Below, one piece after another: positions 32,152 through 41,044 of a DNA stretch of 64,000 nucleotides (position 1 is its first letter; each line of letters opens with the position of its first letter). A program made the translations under genes and the position numbers. Source of the stretch: Spirochaetales bacterium (GTDB taxonomy: Bacteria; Spirochaetota; Spirochaetia; DSM-2461); the NCBI GenBank assembly GCA_028533045.1, contig JAQQAP010000011.1, positions 62,001 through 126,000 on the forward strand. Reading direction: 5' to 3'. The notes under the pieces are model-generated. The model did not search any database. It saw only the letters and a list, made by a program, of their open reading frames with translations, and was not told where the DNA came from.

Positions 32152-33693
32152 CTAGGCACTCATCTCTCCCGAGGCCATGAGGGAACCGATTTTTCCCACT
32201 TCCGCCTCATCACGGTTCATGATGCCTACGATACGGCCGTCGTAGATAACGGCAACTCTGTCGGAAAGGGTGCGAATCTCATCGAGATCTTCCGATATGA
32301 GCAGGATGGCGGTCCCGAGATCCCGGTGTTTAACCAGAGTTTGATGAATGTACTCGGAAGCGCCGATGTCCACACCCCGGGTGGGCTGAGCGGCAATGAG
32401 GACCGAAGGGTCCCGGCTCAGCTCCCGCGCCAGAATAAGTTTTTGGATATTGCCCCCGGAAAGGGTTTTGAGAGGCGTGTCCAGGGCGGGAGTTTTTACG
32501 GAGAATTCCTTCATGAGTTTTGTCGCCTGTTTGTGCATGGCTTTTTGGTTAAGGAAGATTCCATGGCAGAAGTCATCATGGGAATGGTCCCGAAGAAAGA
32601 CATTTTCCCATACCGAGAATTCCCCAATGGCTCCGTCTTTCATACGCTCTTCCGGGACAAAGGAAAGCCCCTGTTCCACACGGTCATTCATATTAAGATG
32701 GGTGACGTCTTTATCGTGAATTCTCACTGTTCCCCCGGTGGACTCCCTCATCCCCACCAGGCATTCGGCCAGTTCTTTCTGCCCGTTACCGGAAACCCCG
32801 GCCAAGCCCAGAATCTCCCCTGCTTTTATCTCCAGATCAAGTCCTTTTAGCACTTCGTTTCCCCGGTCTCCCCGGGCGTGTAAATCTTCTACCTTAAGGC
32901 TGATTGGGCCCTCCTTGGGAAGGCGAATCTCCGGCTCCTGTATCTCTCGTCCCACCATCATATTTACCAGCTCTTTGCGAGTGGTTTCCGCTGTTATTCG
33001 TGTGCCTACTGTGGCGCCGTCTCTTAGTACGGTGGCTCTGTCGCTTACTGCCATTACTTCATGAAGCTTATGGGATATGAAGAGCAGGGAGTGGCCCTCT
33101 TTAACCATACGTCTGAGGGTAACAAAAAGGTCATCCACTTCTCCCGGTGTTAGAACTGCCGTGGGCTCATCAAGAATGATGAGACTGGCTCCCACATAGA
33201 GGGCTTTAAGAATCTCTACTCTCTGCTGTTCACCTACGGAAAGCTGCCAGACATAGGCATCGGGGTCGACGGCCAGTCCGTAATCGGCGGAGAGACGGCG
33301 TATTTCTTTGGATACCACATCCAAATCAAGGCGCAGGCCCCGGGTGGATTTTCTCCCCAGGGCCACGTTTTGGGCTACGGTCATGGAGTCCACCAGCATA
33401 AAGTGTTGATGGATCATCCCTATTCCAGCCTTAATGGCTGAGGCGGGCGAACGGAATTGAACCGCTTCCCCATTAATACGGATTTCTCCCGAATCGGGCT
33501 GGAACATCCCGTAGAGCTGGCGCATGAGAGTACTCTTCCCCGCGCCGTTTTCGCCCAGAAGCGCGTGAACTTCCCCGGATTTTACATCAAGGGTAATACC
33601 GTCATTGGCCCGGACTCCGGGAAAGGTTTTGACGATATCTATCATCTCCAGGTGTTTAATATGATCCGTGGCAATCGGCGCTTCTGAGCTCAT
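32152..33693 (-). CDS. Nucleoside/BmpA-type ABC transporter ATP-binding protein
   Basis: The 513-residue protein has two fused ATPase domains. The N-terminal one has GENGAGKST, signature LSVGEQQRVEIL and IILDEPTAVL. The C-terminal one has a degenerate Walker A (GVSGNGQKE), signature LSGGNIQKLILARE and AQPTRGVD. This is the layout of the ATPase of BmpA-type simple-sugar/nucleoside importers (NupA, RfuB, YufO). With the two permeases and binding protein upstream on the same strand it forms a complete importer. Context beside the purine catabolic island points to purine nucleosides or bases. Confidence 0.93.
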   Translation of the reverse strand: MSSEAPIATDHIKHLEMIDIVKTFPGVRANDGITLDVKSGEVHALLGENGAGKSTLMRQLYGMFQPDSGEIRINGEAVQFRSPASAIKAGIGMIHQHFMLVDSMTVAQNVALGRKSTRGLRLDLDVVSKEIRRLSADYGLAVDPDAYVWQLSVGEQQRVEILKALYVGASLIILDEPTAVLTPGEVDDLFVTLRRMVKEGHSLLFISHKLHEVMAVSDRATVLRDGATVGTRITAETTRKELVNMMVGREIQEPEIRLPKEGPISLKVEDLHARGDRGNEVLKGLDLEIKAGEILGLAGVSGNGQKELAECLVGMRESTGGTVRIHDKDVTHLNMNDRVEQGLSFVPEERMKDGAIGEFSVWENVFLRDHSHDDFCHGIFLNQKAMHKQATKLMKEFSVKTPALDTPLKTLSGGNIQKLILARELSRDPSVLIAAQPTRGVDIGASEYIHQTLVKHRDLGTAILLISEDLDEIRTLSDRVAVIYDGRIVGIMNRDEAEVGKIGSLMASGEMSA

Positions 33694-33713
33694 TTTATCT
33701 CCTTTTTAGGTAA

Positions 33714-34712
33714 TTACGGGGTAACCGTGATGGAACCGTCGATGATTCCTTCAATTACGGCATCCGCTTTGGCTTTTACATCTTCGGAAAGGTCAAAAGC
33801 CGGGTTATAGGCAATTTTGAGTCCCCCGTTGGCCAGAGTCAGTATGTAAGTGTCTCCGCCGTATTTTCCTTCGTCCGTAGCGGCAATGATTTCCAGCAAC
33901 ATGGCGGACCAGTCGTAAACCTGGCTGGCTACGACAAGCTCGGGAGACAGAGTAGACTGGTCTGCCTGAGTTCCGAACCAGTATACGTCGCCCGCTTTTT
34001 CGGCGGCGCCGATGGAACCTACAACGGCCTGGGAAGATCCGGTGAGGATATCGGCCCCGGCGGCAATGTGGGTCTGGGCGGCGGCAGCCATGAGGGCTAC
34101 GTCGGAGAAGGAGCTGGTCCAGGTTTCCGAAATGGAGGCATCCCCATTGACCGAGGCGGCGCCCTGGGAAAAACCGCTCACATAGGTATGGGCGTCACCC
34201 ACATCGATGGGGCCGGTTACACCGATCTTTCCACTTTTGGTCAGGAGTCCTGCAAGAACACCGTTTACATAACCGCCCTGTTCGGCAGCAGCTGTATAGG
34301 CGTAAACATTATCAAGGCCAAAGGTATTTACGTCCGTTCCCCAGGCAAAGGCTGTTTCGGGGAAGTCGGGAGCAATCTCTTCAACGAGGGTTCCGTACTG
34401 TGAGCCGTGGGCCACTACCAGGTTATAGCCCTGGATGGCATAGTCCCTCAGGGCGGCAGAGGCATCGGGTACTTTAAACATATTTTCTGAATAAACCAGT
34501 TCTACGGCACTTTCGCCGCCCAGTTCTTCCTGGACAGCTACAAGAGCGCCCCACATGGACTGGCTAAAGGCGGTATCCGTTGTGGCGCTGGGCATAATGA
34601 CGGCAATTCGGAAAGGCTCGTCGCCGGAAGCGTCTGTGCTTTCTCCTCCGCCGTTGGCCCATACCGTTCCGGCTATTAATAAGGCCAGAAGCAATAAATT
34701 CAATTTTTTCAT
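33714..34712 (-). CDS. BmpA/PnrA family nucleoside-binding protein
   Basis: The 332-residue protein has a signal peptide ending VWANGG, a pattern frequent in spirochaetes. The mature protein matches the BMP family: FRIAVIMPSATTDTAFSQSM, GYNLVVAHGSQYGTLVEEIA, EQGGYVNGVLAGLLTKSGKIG, and VYWFGTQADQSTLSPELVVAS. Members such as PnrA (TmpC) of Treponema bind purine nucleosides in the periplasm. GGAG lies six bases before the ATG, directly after a strong hairpin (34727-34744). This may raise mRNA stability and yield of this subunit. Confidence 0.92.
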   Translation of the reverse strand: MKKLNLLLLALLIAGTVWANGGGESTDASGDEPFRIAVIMPSATTDTAFSQSMWGALVAVQEELGGESAVELVYSENMFKVPDASAALRDYAIQGYNLVVAHGSQYGTLVEEIAPDFPETAFAWGTDVNTFGLDNVYAYTAAAEQGGYVNGVLAGLLTKSGKIGVTGPIDVGDAHTYVSGFSQGAASVNGDASISETWTSSFSDVALMAAAAQTHIAAGADILTGSSQAVVGSIGAAEKAGDVYWFGTQADQSTLSPELVVASQVYDWSAMLLEIIAATDEGKYGGDTYILTLANGGLKIAYNPAFDLSEDVKAKADAVIEGIIDGSITVTP

Positions 34713-34726
34713 TCATATCTCCTTTT

Positions 34727-34744
34727 GAGATTCCTCGGAATCTC
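34727..34744 (-). other. Intercistronic hairpin before BmpA-type gene
   Basis: GAGATTCCGAGGAATCTC is a perfect 18-base palindrome between the second permease and the binding protein gene, just upstream of the ribosome site. There is no T tract. Hairpins at this position often protect downstream mRNA and raise binding protein levels. Confidence 0.45.
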
Positions 34745-34794
34745 TTCTATTATTTATGGTTTACCTTTTGATAAAACATAACCAATTCAAATTT

Positions 34795-35727
34795 TTAGGC
34801 TTCCCCCCGGAAGAAGGGTTTATTCAACGCCCCCGGTTTACGGTTTCTCCGGCCGGAAAAGGTCAGAGTTATGACCGTAAGCAGGTAGGGAAGCATATTG
34901 GCCAAACTGGCCGGAACGGGTACACCCAGTACCTGCATCCATAACTGAACGGAGTTGGCCGCGCTAAAAAGCAGAGCCCCCCACATGACGCCCACCGGCG
35001 ACCATCCTCCAAAATATACCAGAGCGACCGCAATGAATCCCTGTCCGGCGGTCAGGTTGTCCTGGAAAAGGTTCAGGGTGGCAATGGAGAGGGAGGCCCC
35101 GGCCAGACCGGCCATCACGGCGCCGGAGGTGACGCAAATATAGCGGACGAGGTTTACATTTATACCCCGCGAGTCGGCAGCGGCGGGATTCTGACCTACC
35201 GATTTTATGGTAAGTCCCCAGGTAGTCCGTTCCAGTATCCACCAGAGAAGGGGAACCATGGCAAAGGCGAAGTACACAAAGAGGTGATGTTCGAAGAAGA
35301 CCGGACCCAGAAGGGGAATCTTGCTTAAGAGGGGGAGGGCAATCTTGGGCATACCCCCAACCGTTTTCACCGTGCCAACCAGTACCTTAAAGAGGAGACT
35401 GGATAAACCCAGGCCAAACATATTCAAGCCTATTCCACTGACACCTTGCTCCGCCTTAAGGGTAATACTCACAAGGGACATTATTAGTCCCATGGCCAGG
35501 CCGGTGGCAATAGCCGCCAGGATGCCCAAAAAGAGGCTCTCCGTCATCAGTACTACATAAAAGGCAAAAAAGGCGCTTAGCAGCATAATCCCGTTGACTC
35601 CCAGATTTACCACTCCCGAGTTTTGGGAGATTGTTTCTCCCAGAGCCGCCAGGAGAAGAGGGGTCGCCAGGATAAGCATGGTGCTTAGAAAGCCGGTTAT
35701 TACGGTTAATGAATAGACATCGCTCAT
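34795..35727 (-). CDS. ABC transporter permease, BmpA/nucleoside type (second permease)
   Basis: A 310-residue inner membrane permease with about nine helices. The BPD_transp_2 family segment GETISQNSGVVNLGVNGIMLL near residue 35 and the coupling region TWGLTIKSVGQNPAAADSRGIN are characteristic of NupQ/YufQ-type subunits. It overlaps the first permease gene by 4 bases (ATGA), so the two are translated together. It pairs with the larger permease to form the channel for the importer. Confidence 0.93.
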   Translation of the reverse strand: MSDVYSLTVITGFLSTMLILATPLLLAALGETISQNSGVVNLGVNGIMLLSAFFAFYVVLMTESLFLGILAAIATGLAMGLIMSLVSITLKAEQGVSGIGLNMFGLGLSSLLFKVLVGTVKTVGGMPKIALPLLSKIPLLGPVFFEHHLFVYFAFAMVPLLWWILERTTWGLTIKSVGQNPAAADSRGINVNLVRYICVTSGAVMAGLAGASLSIATLNLFQDNLTAGQGFIAVALVYFGGWSPVGVMWGALLFSAANSVQLWMQVLGVPVPASLANMLPYLLTVITLTFSGRRNRKPGALNKPFFRGEA

Positions 35728-36818
35728 TTTTTGCTCTCCTGTTCTGTTCGGGAACGAAGTTGCCTAATGAGTTGTTCCGTCCATATTCGTGAGGCCGATA
35801 CGAAAAGCACTACAAGCCCCAGAACGGCATCTATAAGGGCAGAGGGAACCTGAACGGCCCTTTGCATATTGTCCGCTCCGACAAGTAGTCCTCCGAAGAA
35901 GATAGAAGCGGGAATCAGTCCCAGGGGATGGAGCCATCCCAGAAGGGCGGCCACAATCCCGGTGAATCCGTAGCCGCTTGTCAGTCCTTCCAAAAGTCTG
36001 TGCTGGACGCCCAATACTTCTACGGCCCCGGCCAGTCCGGCCAATCCCCCGGCTAGGGTGAGGGCGAGAGCCTGATTCACCGGGACGTTAATTCCGGAAA
36101 AGCGGGAAGCCGAAGCATTGAGCCCTACCGCTCGTATTCTATATCCGATTGTGGTTCTCCACATAATGATATACACCACTACGGCCATGATAAGGGCAAG
36201 GAAAAGACCGCTGTGAAGAAGGGTTCTGGGGATGATCCGCATGAGCCAGGCCGATTGGGGGAGCCGGGCCGACTGGGCCAGATAGGTCCCCGCTTCTATC
36301 CCTTTGGGATCCATGAGAGGGCCTTGCAGAAGAAAATTCATAAACTGCAGGGCAATAGAATTGAGCATGATGGTTGTGAGAATCTCATTCACCTTAAAAC
36401 GGGCCTTGAGTATTCCCGGTATGAATCCCCAGAGAGCCCCCGCCAGGAGGGAACCGAGGAGTACGGTGGGAATCAGAACATATCGGGGGAGTCCGTCCAG
36501 TGAAAGGGCCAGCCAGGTGGCGCTTATGGCTCCCATGATCATCTGCCCTTCACCGCCGATGTTTATACAGCTGGCCCGGAAGGCTATGGCAATACCTAAA
36601 CCGACCAGTAGAAGGGGCGTTGTTTTAACCAATGTTTGGGTTATTCCGAATGTGGAACCCACAGCTCCCCTAAACAGGGCTCCGTACGATTCCAGGGGAT
36701 TGGCTTTAAGGATGATTAAAAAGACGGCCCCCATGAGCAAGCCCAGAACGACTCCAAGAACGGGTATAATCATTCTGATAAAGAATTCCAGACCGTTTGT
36801 TTGTTTTTTGTCTGCCAA
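35724..36818 (-). CDS. ABC transporter permease, BmpA/nucleoside type (first permease)
   Basis: I place the start at TTG 36818, which has GGGAG seven bases upstream. The open frame to 36932 would add 38 residues with no ribosome site. The 364-residue permease (NupP/YufP-like) has about ten helices. Conserved pieces are IAFRASCINIGGEGQMIMGA and WRTTIGYRIRAVGLNASASRFSGIN. It is the first gene of the importer operon (permease, permease, binding protein, ATPase, CooA-like regulator), which is divergent from the purine catabolic operon starting at 37169. Confidence 0.9.
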   Translation of the reverse strand: MADKKQTNGLEFFIRMIIPVLGVVLGLLMGAVFLIILKANPLESYGALFRGAVGSTFGITQTLVKTTPLLLVGLGIAIAFRASCINIGGEGQMIMGAISATWLALSLDGLPRYVLIPTVLLGSLLAGALWGFIPGILKARFKVNEILTTIMLNSIALQFMNFLLQGPLMDPKGIEAGTYLAQSARLPQSAWLMRIIPRTLLHSGLFLALIMAVVVYIIMWRTTIGYRIRAVGLNASASRFSGINVPVNQALALTLAGGLAGLAGAVEVLGVQHRLLEGLTSGYGFTGIVAALLGWLHPLGLIPASIFFGGLLVGADNMQRAVQVPSALIDAVLGLVVLFVSASRIWTEQLIRQLRSRTEQESKK

Positions 36819-37168
36819 ATGGATCTCCCTTTCCCAAGGTGCGGGTAAATTATTACAGAAATACTCGCAATTCCTATGCCAATATGAGGCTTTTGTTAAA
36901 AACTTATCCCTTGGGGCCGAATCGTTTGACATAGATACAAAAAAAGGGAAAGTGGAACAAGCGTTTCTCCTGTATAAAACGACTTCCGTGTATGATGGAA
37001 AGAAAATAATACAAAATCGTATGATAAATCATAAAATTTAAACAAAATCTTCTTTTCCTTTCTCTTGTTGAATGTTTATTGTATAATGTATTCTAAATTT
37101 TCCGATTAAATTAATATTTGTTTTTGAAATAGAGAATAATTAGAATGATATATAAAGGAGAATGAGAC
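36819..37168. promoter_or_regulatory. Divergent control region: nucleoside importer / ygeY operon
   Basis: This 350-base AT-rich gap separates the importer operon (minus) from the ygeY-ygeW operon (plus) and must carry both promoters. On the plus strand a perfect TATAAT is at 37082-37087, 82 bases before the ygeY ATG, with only a weak -35. ATGATAAATCAT at 37021-37032 is a short inverted repeat that could be an operator. I found no purine riboswitch motif on either strand. Confidence 0.45.
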
Positions 37169-38362
37169 ATGAATATTTTTGCTCAAAAAGCTAAAGAATA
37201 TAGACAGTTTGCAGCGGAAACCCTTTCGACAATCGTAAAGATCCAGTCGTTCAGCGGACGGGAAAAGGATGTCTGTCAAAAAATAGCCGAAATCTGTGAA
37301 GAAATCGGTATGGATGAAGTGCGAATTGATAAGCTGGGAAGTGTGGTGGCCCGTCTGGGTTCGGGGAAGAAAATCCTGGCCTTTGACGCCCACATCGACA
37401 CGGTGGAACTGGGGGATCTGTCCGCCTGGACAAGGGAGCCCCTAAGCGGCGATATTGACGATACCTACGTTTACGGACGGGGGGCTTCCGACCAGAAGGG
37501 GGGCGCCGCCGCCATGATCACCGCAGCTAAAATTCTCAAGGAAGAGGGGTTTAATCAGGACTATTCCCTCTACTTTACCTTTACCGTTATGGAAGAGGAC
37601 TGTGACGGTATGTGCTGGAAGTATTTGATCGAAGAGGAAAAACTGGTTCCCCACTTTGCCGTTTCCACCGAACCCAGCAGCTGCGAACTCTACCGGGGAC
37701 ACCGGGGGCGAATGGAGATGGTCGTTAAAATCAAGGGTGTTTCCAGTCACGGTTCAGCTCCCGAACGGGGTGTGAGCGCCGCTTATAAGGCCGCCCGAGC
37801 CGCCCTGGCCATGGAGAAACTGAACGCCGATCTTCAGCCCGACGAGGACAACTTCCTGGGCAAGGGAACCATTGTGGTTTCCGAAATGAAGGTTAACGGT
37901 CCCAGCCAGTGCGCCGTTCCCGACCAGGCCATGCTTTACCTGGATCGGAGACTCACTTGGGGTGAAGATGCAAATCTGGCCATCTCTCAGGTTAAAGAGT
38001 ATATAAAGGAAGCCATTGGGGAAGAGCCCGAATCGGTTGTTATGCCCGATTACGACAAGACCGGATACCGGGGGTACGAGTACTTTCAGGAACTCTACTT
38101 TCCTACCTGGAAGGTCGAAGAGGATCACCACCTGGTTCAGAGCGGTGTTAAGGCTTACGAGTCCTGCTTTGGCAAGAAGCCCGTGGTGGACAAGTGGACC
38201 TTCTCCACCAACCTGGTATCTGTCTGCGGACGTCACAAAATCCCCAGTATCGGATTCGGCCCCGGCGACGAGTGTGAAGCCCACGCGCCCAATGAGAAGT
38301 GCCGCATCGATGACCTGGTTGTCTGCGCCGCTTTCTACTCATCCCTGGCTAATACCCTCTAA
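37169..38362 (+). CDS. ygeY: YgeY family M20-type hydrolase of purine catabolic cluster
   Basis: The 397-residue protein is an M20-family metallohydrolase. The metal motif FDAHIDTVELGD (about residue 75), VYGRGASDQKGGAAAMITAA with the second Asp, EEDCDG (catalytic Glu-Glu) and HRGRMEMVVKIKGVSSHGSAPE (dimerisation domain) are present. YgeY is linked to selenium/molybdenum hydroxylase clusters and to anaerobic uric acid breakdown in gut bacteria, probably deacylating or deamidating a ring-opened intermediate. AAAGGAG precedes the ATG. It opens a plus-strand operon with ygeW and two PLP enzymes. Confidence 0.93.
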   Translation: MNIFAQKAKEYRQFAAETLSTIVKIQSFSGREKDVCQKIAEICEEIGMDEVRIDKLGSVVARLGSGKKILAFDAHIDTVELGDLSAWTREPLSGDIDDTYVYGRGASDQKGGAAAMITAAKILKEEGFNQDYSLYFTFTVMEEDCDGMCWKYLIEEEKLVPHFAVSTEPSSCELYRGHRGRMEMVVKIKGVSSHGSAPERGVSAAYKAARAALAMEKLNADLQPDEDNFLGKGTIVVSEMKVNGPSQCAVPDQAMLYLDRRLTWGEDANLAISQVKEYIKEAIGEEPESVVMPDYDKTGYRGYEYFQELYFPTWKVEEDHHLVQSGVKAYESCFGKKPVVDKWTFSTNLVSVCGRHKIPSIGFGPGDECEAHAPNEKCRIDDLVVCAAFYSSLANTL

Positions 38363-38374
38363 AAGGAGTTTACA

Positions 38375-39574
38375 ATGAATAAGGATGCCATTGCCGAGGC
38401 TATTAAAGCCTTAGGGCGATTAGACAAGAAGAATATGTATCTGGAGGACTTTTTCCTCACCTGGGATAAGACCGATGAAGAGCTTATGTCTGTCTTCAAG
38501 ACCGCCGATATCCTAAGAGCCCTGAGAGAGAACAACATCTCTTCCAAGATCTTTGACAGCGGCCTGGCGATTTCAAACTTTAGGGACAACTCCACTCGAA
38601 CCCGGTTCAGCTTCTCCAGCGCCGCCAATCTTTTGGGAATGGCCGTGCAGGACCTGGATGAGGGCAAGTCCCAGATTGCCCATGGCGAGACGGTTCGTGA
38701 GACCGCCAATATGATTAGTTTTATGGCCGACGTAATCGGTATTCGGGACGATATGTACATAGGAAAGGGACACAGCTACATGAAGGAAGTATCCCGGGCC
38801 GTACAGGAAGGACACAAAGAGGGCGTTCTAGAACAGAGACCCACCCTGGTGAACCTCCAGTGCGACATTGACCATCCCACCCAATCCATGGCGGACATGC
38901 TCCACCTGATCAATCATTTTGGCGGCGTAGAAAATCTTAAGGGGAAAAAAATCGCCATGTCCTGGGCCTACTCTCCCTCCTACGGAAAACCCCTTTCCGT
39001 ACCCCAGGGTGTAATCGGTCTTATGTCCCGTTTTGGTATGGACGTGACCCTGGCCCATCCCGAAGGTTACGAAGTGATGTCCGACGTGGAAGAGGTGGCT
39101 CGTAAGAACTGCCAGGCCTCGGGAGGAACCTTTACCAAGACCAACTCCATGGCCGAAGCCTTTAAGGACGCCGATATTGTCTATCCCAAGAGCTGGGCCC
39201 CCTACAGTGCCATGGAAACCCGGACCGACCTGTACGGCAAGGGTGATTTTGAGGGTATTAAGAAGCTGGAAGGGGAACTTCTGGCCCAAAACGCCCAGCA
39301 CACCGACTGGGAGTGTACCGAAGAGCTGATGAAGACCACAAAGGAGGGTAAGGCCCTCTACCTTCACTGCCTCCCTGCGGACATTAGTGGAGTCAGCTGT
39401 GAAAAGGGCGAAGTGGAAGCCAGCGTATTTGATCGCTACCGGGAGCCCCTCTATAAAGAAGCCAGTTACAAACCCTATATTATCGCGGCCATGATGTTTC
39501 TGAGCCGGGTAAAGAACCCCGAAGAGACCCTGGCTAAATTACTGAAAGACGCACCGGTCCGCTGCCGATTCTAA
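38375..39574 (+). CDS. ygeW: Knotted carbamoyltransferase YgeW
   Basis: The 399-residue protein belongs to the ATCase/OTCase superfamily. The carbamoyl-phosphate motif is present as FRDNSTRTRFSFSSAANLLG (about 68-87), with the HPTQ-like DHPTQSMADMLHL and the C-terminal LYLHCLPAD. YgeW homologues are knotted carbamoyltransferases found with ygeX/ygeY/ssnA/ygfK. They are thought to act on a carbamoylated amino compound made during purine ring degradation, possibly yielding carbamoyl phosphate for ATP formation. Good ribosome site (AAAAGGAG), 12 bases after ygeY. Confidence 0.95.
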   Translation: MNKDAIAEAIKALGRLDKKNMYLEDFFLTWDKTDEELMSVFKTADILRALRENNISSKIFDSGLAISNFRDNSTRTRFSFSSAANLLGMAVQDLDEGKSQIAHGETVRETANMISFMADVIGIRDDMYIGKGHSYMKEVSRAVQEGHKEGVLEQRPTLVNLQCDIDHPTQSMADMLHLINHFGGVENLKGKKIAMSWAYSPSYGKPLSVPQGVIGLMSRFGMDVTLAHPEGYEVMSDVEEVARKNCQASGGTFTKTNSMAEAFKDADIVYPKSWAPYSAMETRTDLYGKGDFEGIKKLEGELLAQNAQHTDWECTEELMKTTKEGKALYLHCLPADISGVSCEKGEVEASVFDRYREPLYKEASYKPYIIAAMMFLSRVKNPEETLAKLLKDAPVRCRF

Positions 39575-39583
39575 GGAGAAAAT

Positions 39584-41044
39584 ATGATTACATTAGACAT
39601 TCAACAAGAAGCCTTGAAGAAAAATATCGAACGATGCCATGAGCAGGGCATCATCCTTCCCACCTTTGAGGAGATGAAGCACCCCGAGAAGATTCCCCAA
39701 GGTGTGAAAGACAAGCTTAAAGAAGTGGGACTGTGGGATGTGAACCCCCTGAACCTGTTCCGTATTAACTGGCATAATGAGGCGGTTGAGTCGGGGGGGA
39801 CCTTTTCCGGTGTTAATTATATGGAAATCCCCAAGGAGATCACCGGTGTGAATGCCCGGATCATTGCCCTGGTGGGTAAATGGTTCCCCACGGGCGCCCA
39901 CAAGGTAGGAGCCACCTACGGCTGTCTGGCCCCGGCTCTGGTAAGCGGAAACTTTGATTCCACCAAGCAAAAAGCCGTTTGGCCCTCCACCGGTAACTAC
40001 TGCCGGGGCGGCGCATACAACAGCGCCCTTTTAGACTGCGACTCCATCGCCATCCTCCCCGAAGAGATGAGCCAGGAGCGATTCAACTGGCTCACCAAGG
40101 TAGCCGGAGAGGTCATTGCCACTCCGGGATGCGAAAGCAACGTTAAGGAGATCTTTGACAAGTGCCACGAGCTGAACGCTTCCCGGGGGGACGATATCGT
40201 TATCTTCAACCAGTTCGAAGAGTTTGGTAACTACCTGTGGCATCACGAGGTGACGGGAAACGCCATTCTTCAGGTGCAGAAGGAGCTGGGCATTTCCGAA
40301 ATCACCGCTTATGTCTCTTCTACCGGGTCCGGCGGTACCATTGCCGCCGGTGATGCCCTGAAGAAGGCCTTCCCCAAAATGAAGATCGCCGCCGCCGAAG
40401 CCCTCCAGTGTCCCACCCTGCTTAGAAACGGGTTCGGCGGACACCGAATCGAAGGTATCGGCGACAAGCACGTTCCCTGGATTCACAACGTAAGAAATAC
40501 GGACATGGTTATTGCCGTGGACGATAAGGATTCCATCTCCCTCATGCGTCTCTTTAATGAGCAGGCCGGTGTGGATTACCTCCTCTCCCAGGGCATGAGC
40601 AAGGATTTTGTTCCCTACCTTGAGCTGATGGGTATTTCCGGCATTGCCAACGTAATTGCCTCCATCAAGATGGCCAAATTCTACGAAATGGACGAACAGG
40701 ATACTATCTTTACCATATGTACCGACTCCATGGAGATGTACCAGTCCCGTATTACCGAGTACCGTGATCTGGAAGGAGAGTACACCCGTGAAAGTGCGGT
40801 AGCCTCCTTTGCCGGCTCCCTGGACGCTCTGGGGATCGACAATATGGAAGAGCTGGGCTACTACGAAAGACTGCGGATTCACAACTTAAAGTACTACACC
40901 TGGATAGAACAGCAGGGTAAGGAGCTGGAAGAGCTGAACCGTCAGTGGTACGACCGGGAATACTGGGAGGCCATTCCCGCCTACGCCGCCAAGATCGATG
41001 AGCTTATTAACAAGTTTAATAAAGACGCGGGGGTCAAACTTTGA
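39584..41044 (+). CDS. PLP-dependent fold-type II enzyme (beta-replacing/eliminating family)
   Basis: The 486-residue protein is a tryptophan-synthase-beta-like PLP enzyme. KWFPTGAHKVGATYG carries the probable Schiff-base Lys, WPSTGNYCRGGAYN the Asn/Gly phosphate-ring contacts, and VSSTGSGGTIAAGDALKKAF the glycine-rich phosphate loop. It is longer than diaminopropionate ammonia-lyase (YgeX, about 400) and its motifs differ, so I do not call it YgeX. It sits where ygeX would be expected, 9 bases after ygeW, and overlaps the next PLP gene by 4 bases (TTGA). A role as lyase on an amino acid made by YgeY/YgeW is an inference. Confidence 0.85.
   Translation: MITLDIQQEALKKNIERCHEQGIILPTFEEMKHPEKIPQGVKDKLKEVGLWDVNPLNLFRINWHNEAVESGGTFSGVNYMEIPKEITGVNARIIALVGKWFPTGAHKVGATYGCLAPALVSGNFDSTKQKAVWPSTGNYCRGGAYNSALLDCDSIAILPEEMSQERFNWLTKVAGEVIATPGCESNVKEIFDKCHELNASRGDDIVIFNQFEEFGNYLWHHEVTGNAILQVQKELGISEITAYVSSTGSGGTIAAGDALKKAFPKMKIAAAEALQCPTLLRNGFGGHRIEGIGDKHVPWIHNVRNTDMVIAVDDKDSISLMRLFNEQAGVDYLLSQGMSKDFVPYLELMGISGIANVIASIKMAKFYEMDEQDTIFTICTDSMEMYQSRITEYRDLEGEYTRESAVASFAGSLDALGIDNMEELGYYERLRIHNLKYYTWIEQQGKELEELNRQWYDREYWEAIPAYAAKIDELINKFNKDAGVKL

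Noticed and set aside
36819-37168. Purine riboswitch in the divergent region upstream of ygeY
   Set aside because: The region is AT-rich, and the conserved loop sequences of guanine/adenine aptamers are absent on both strands.
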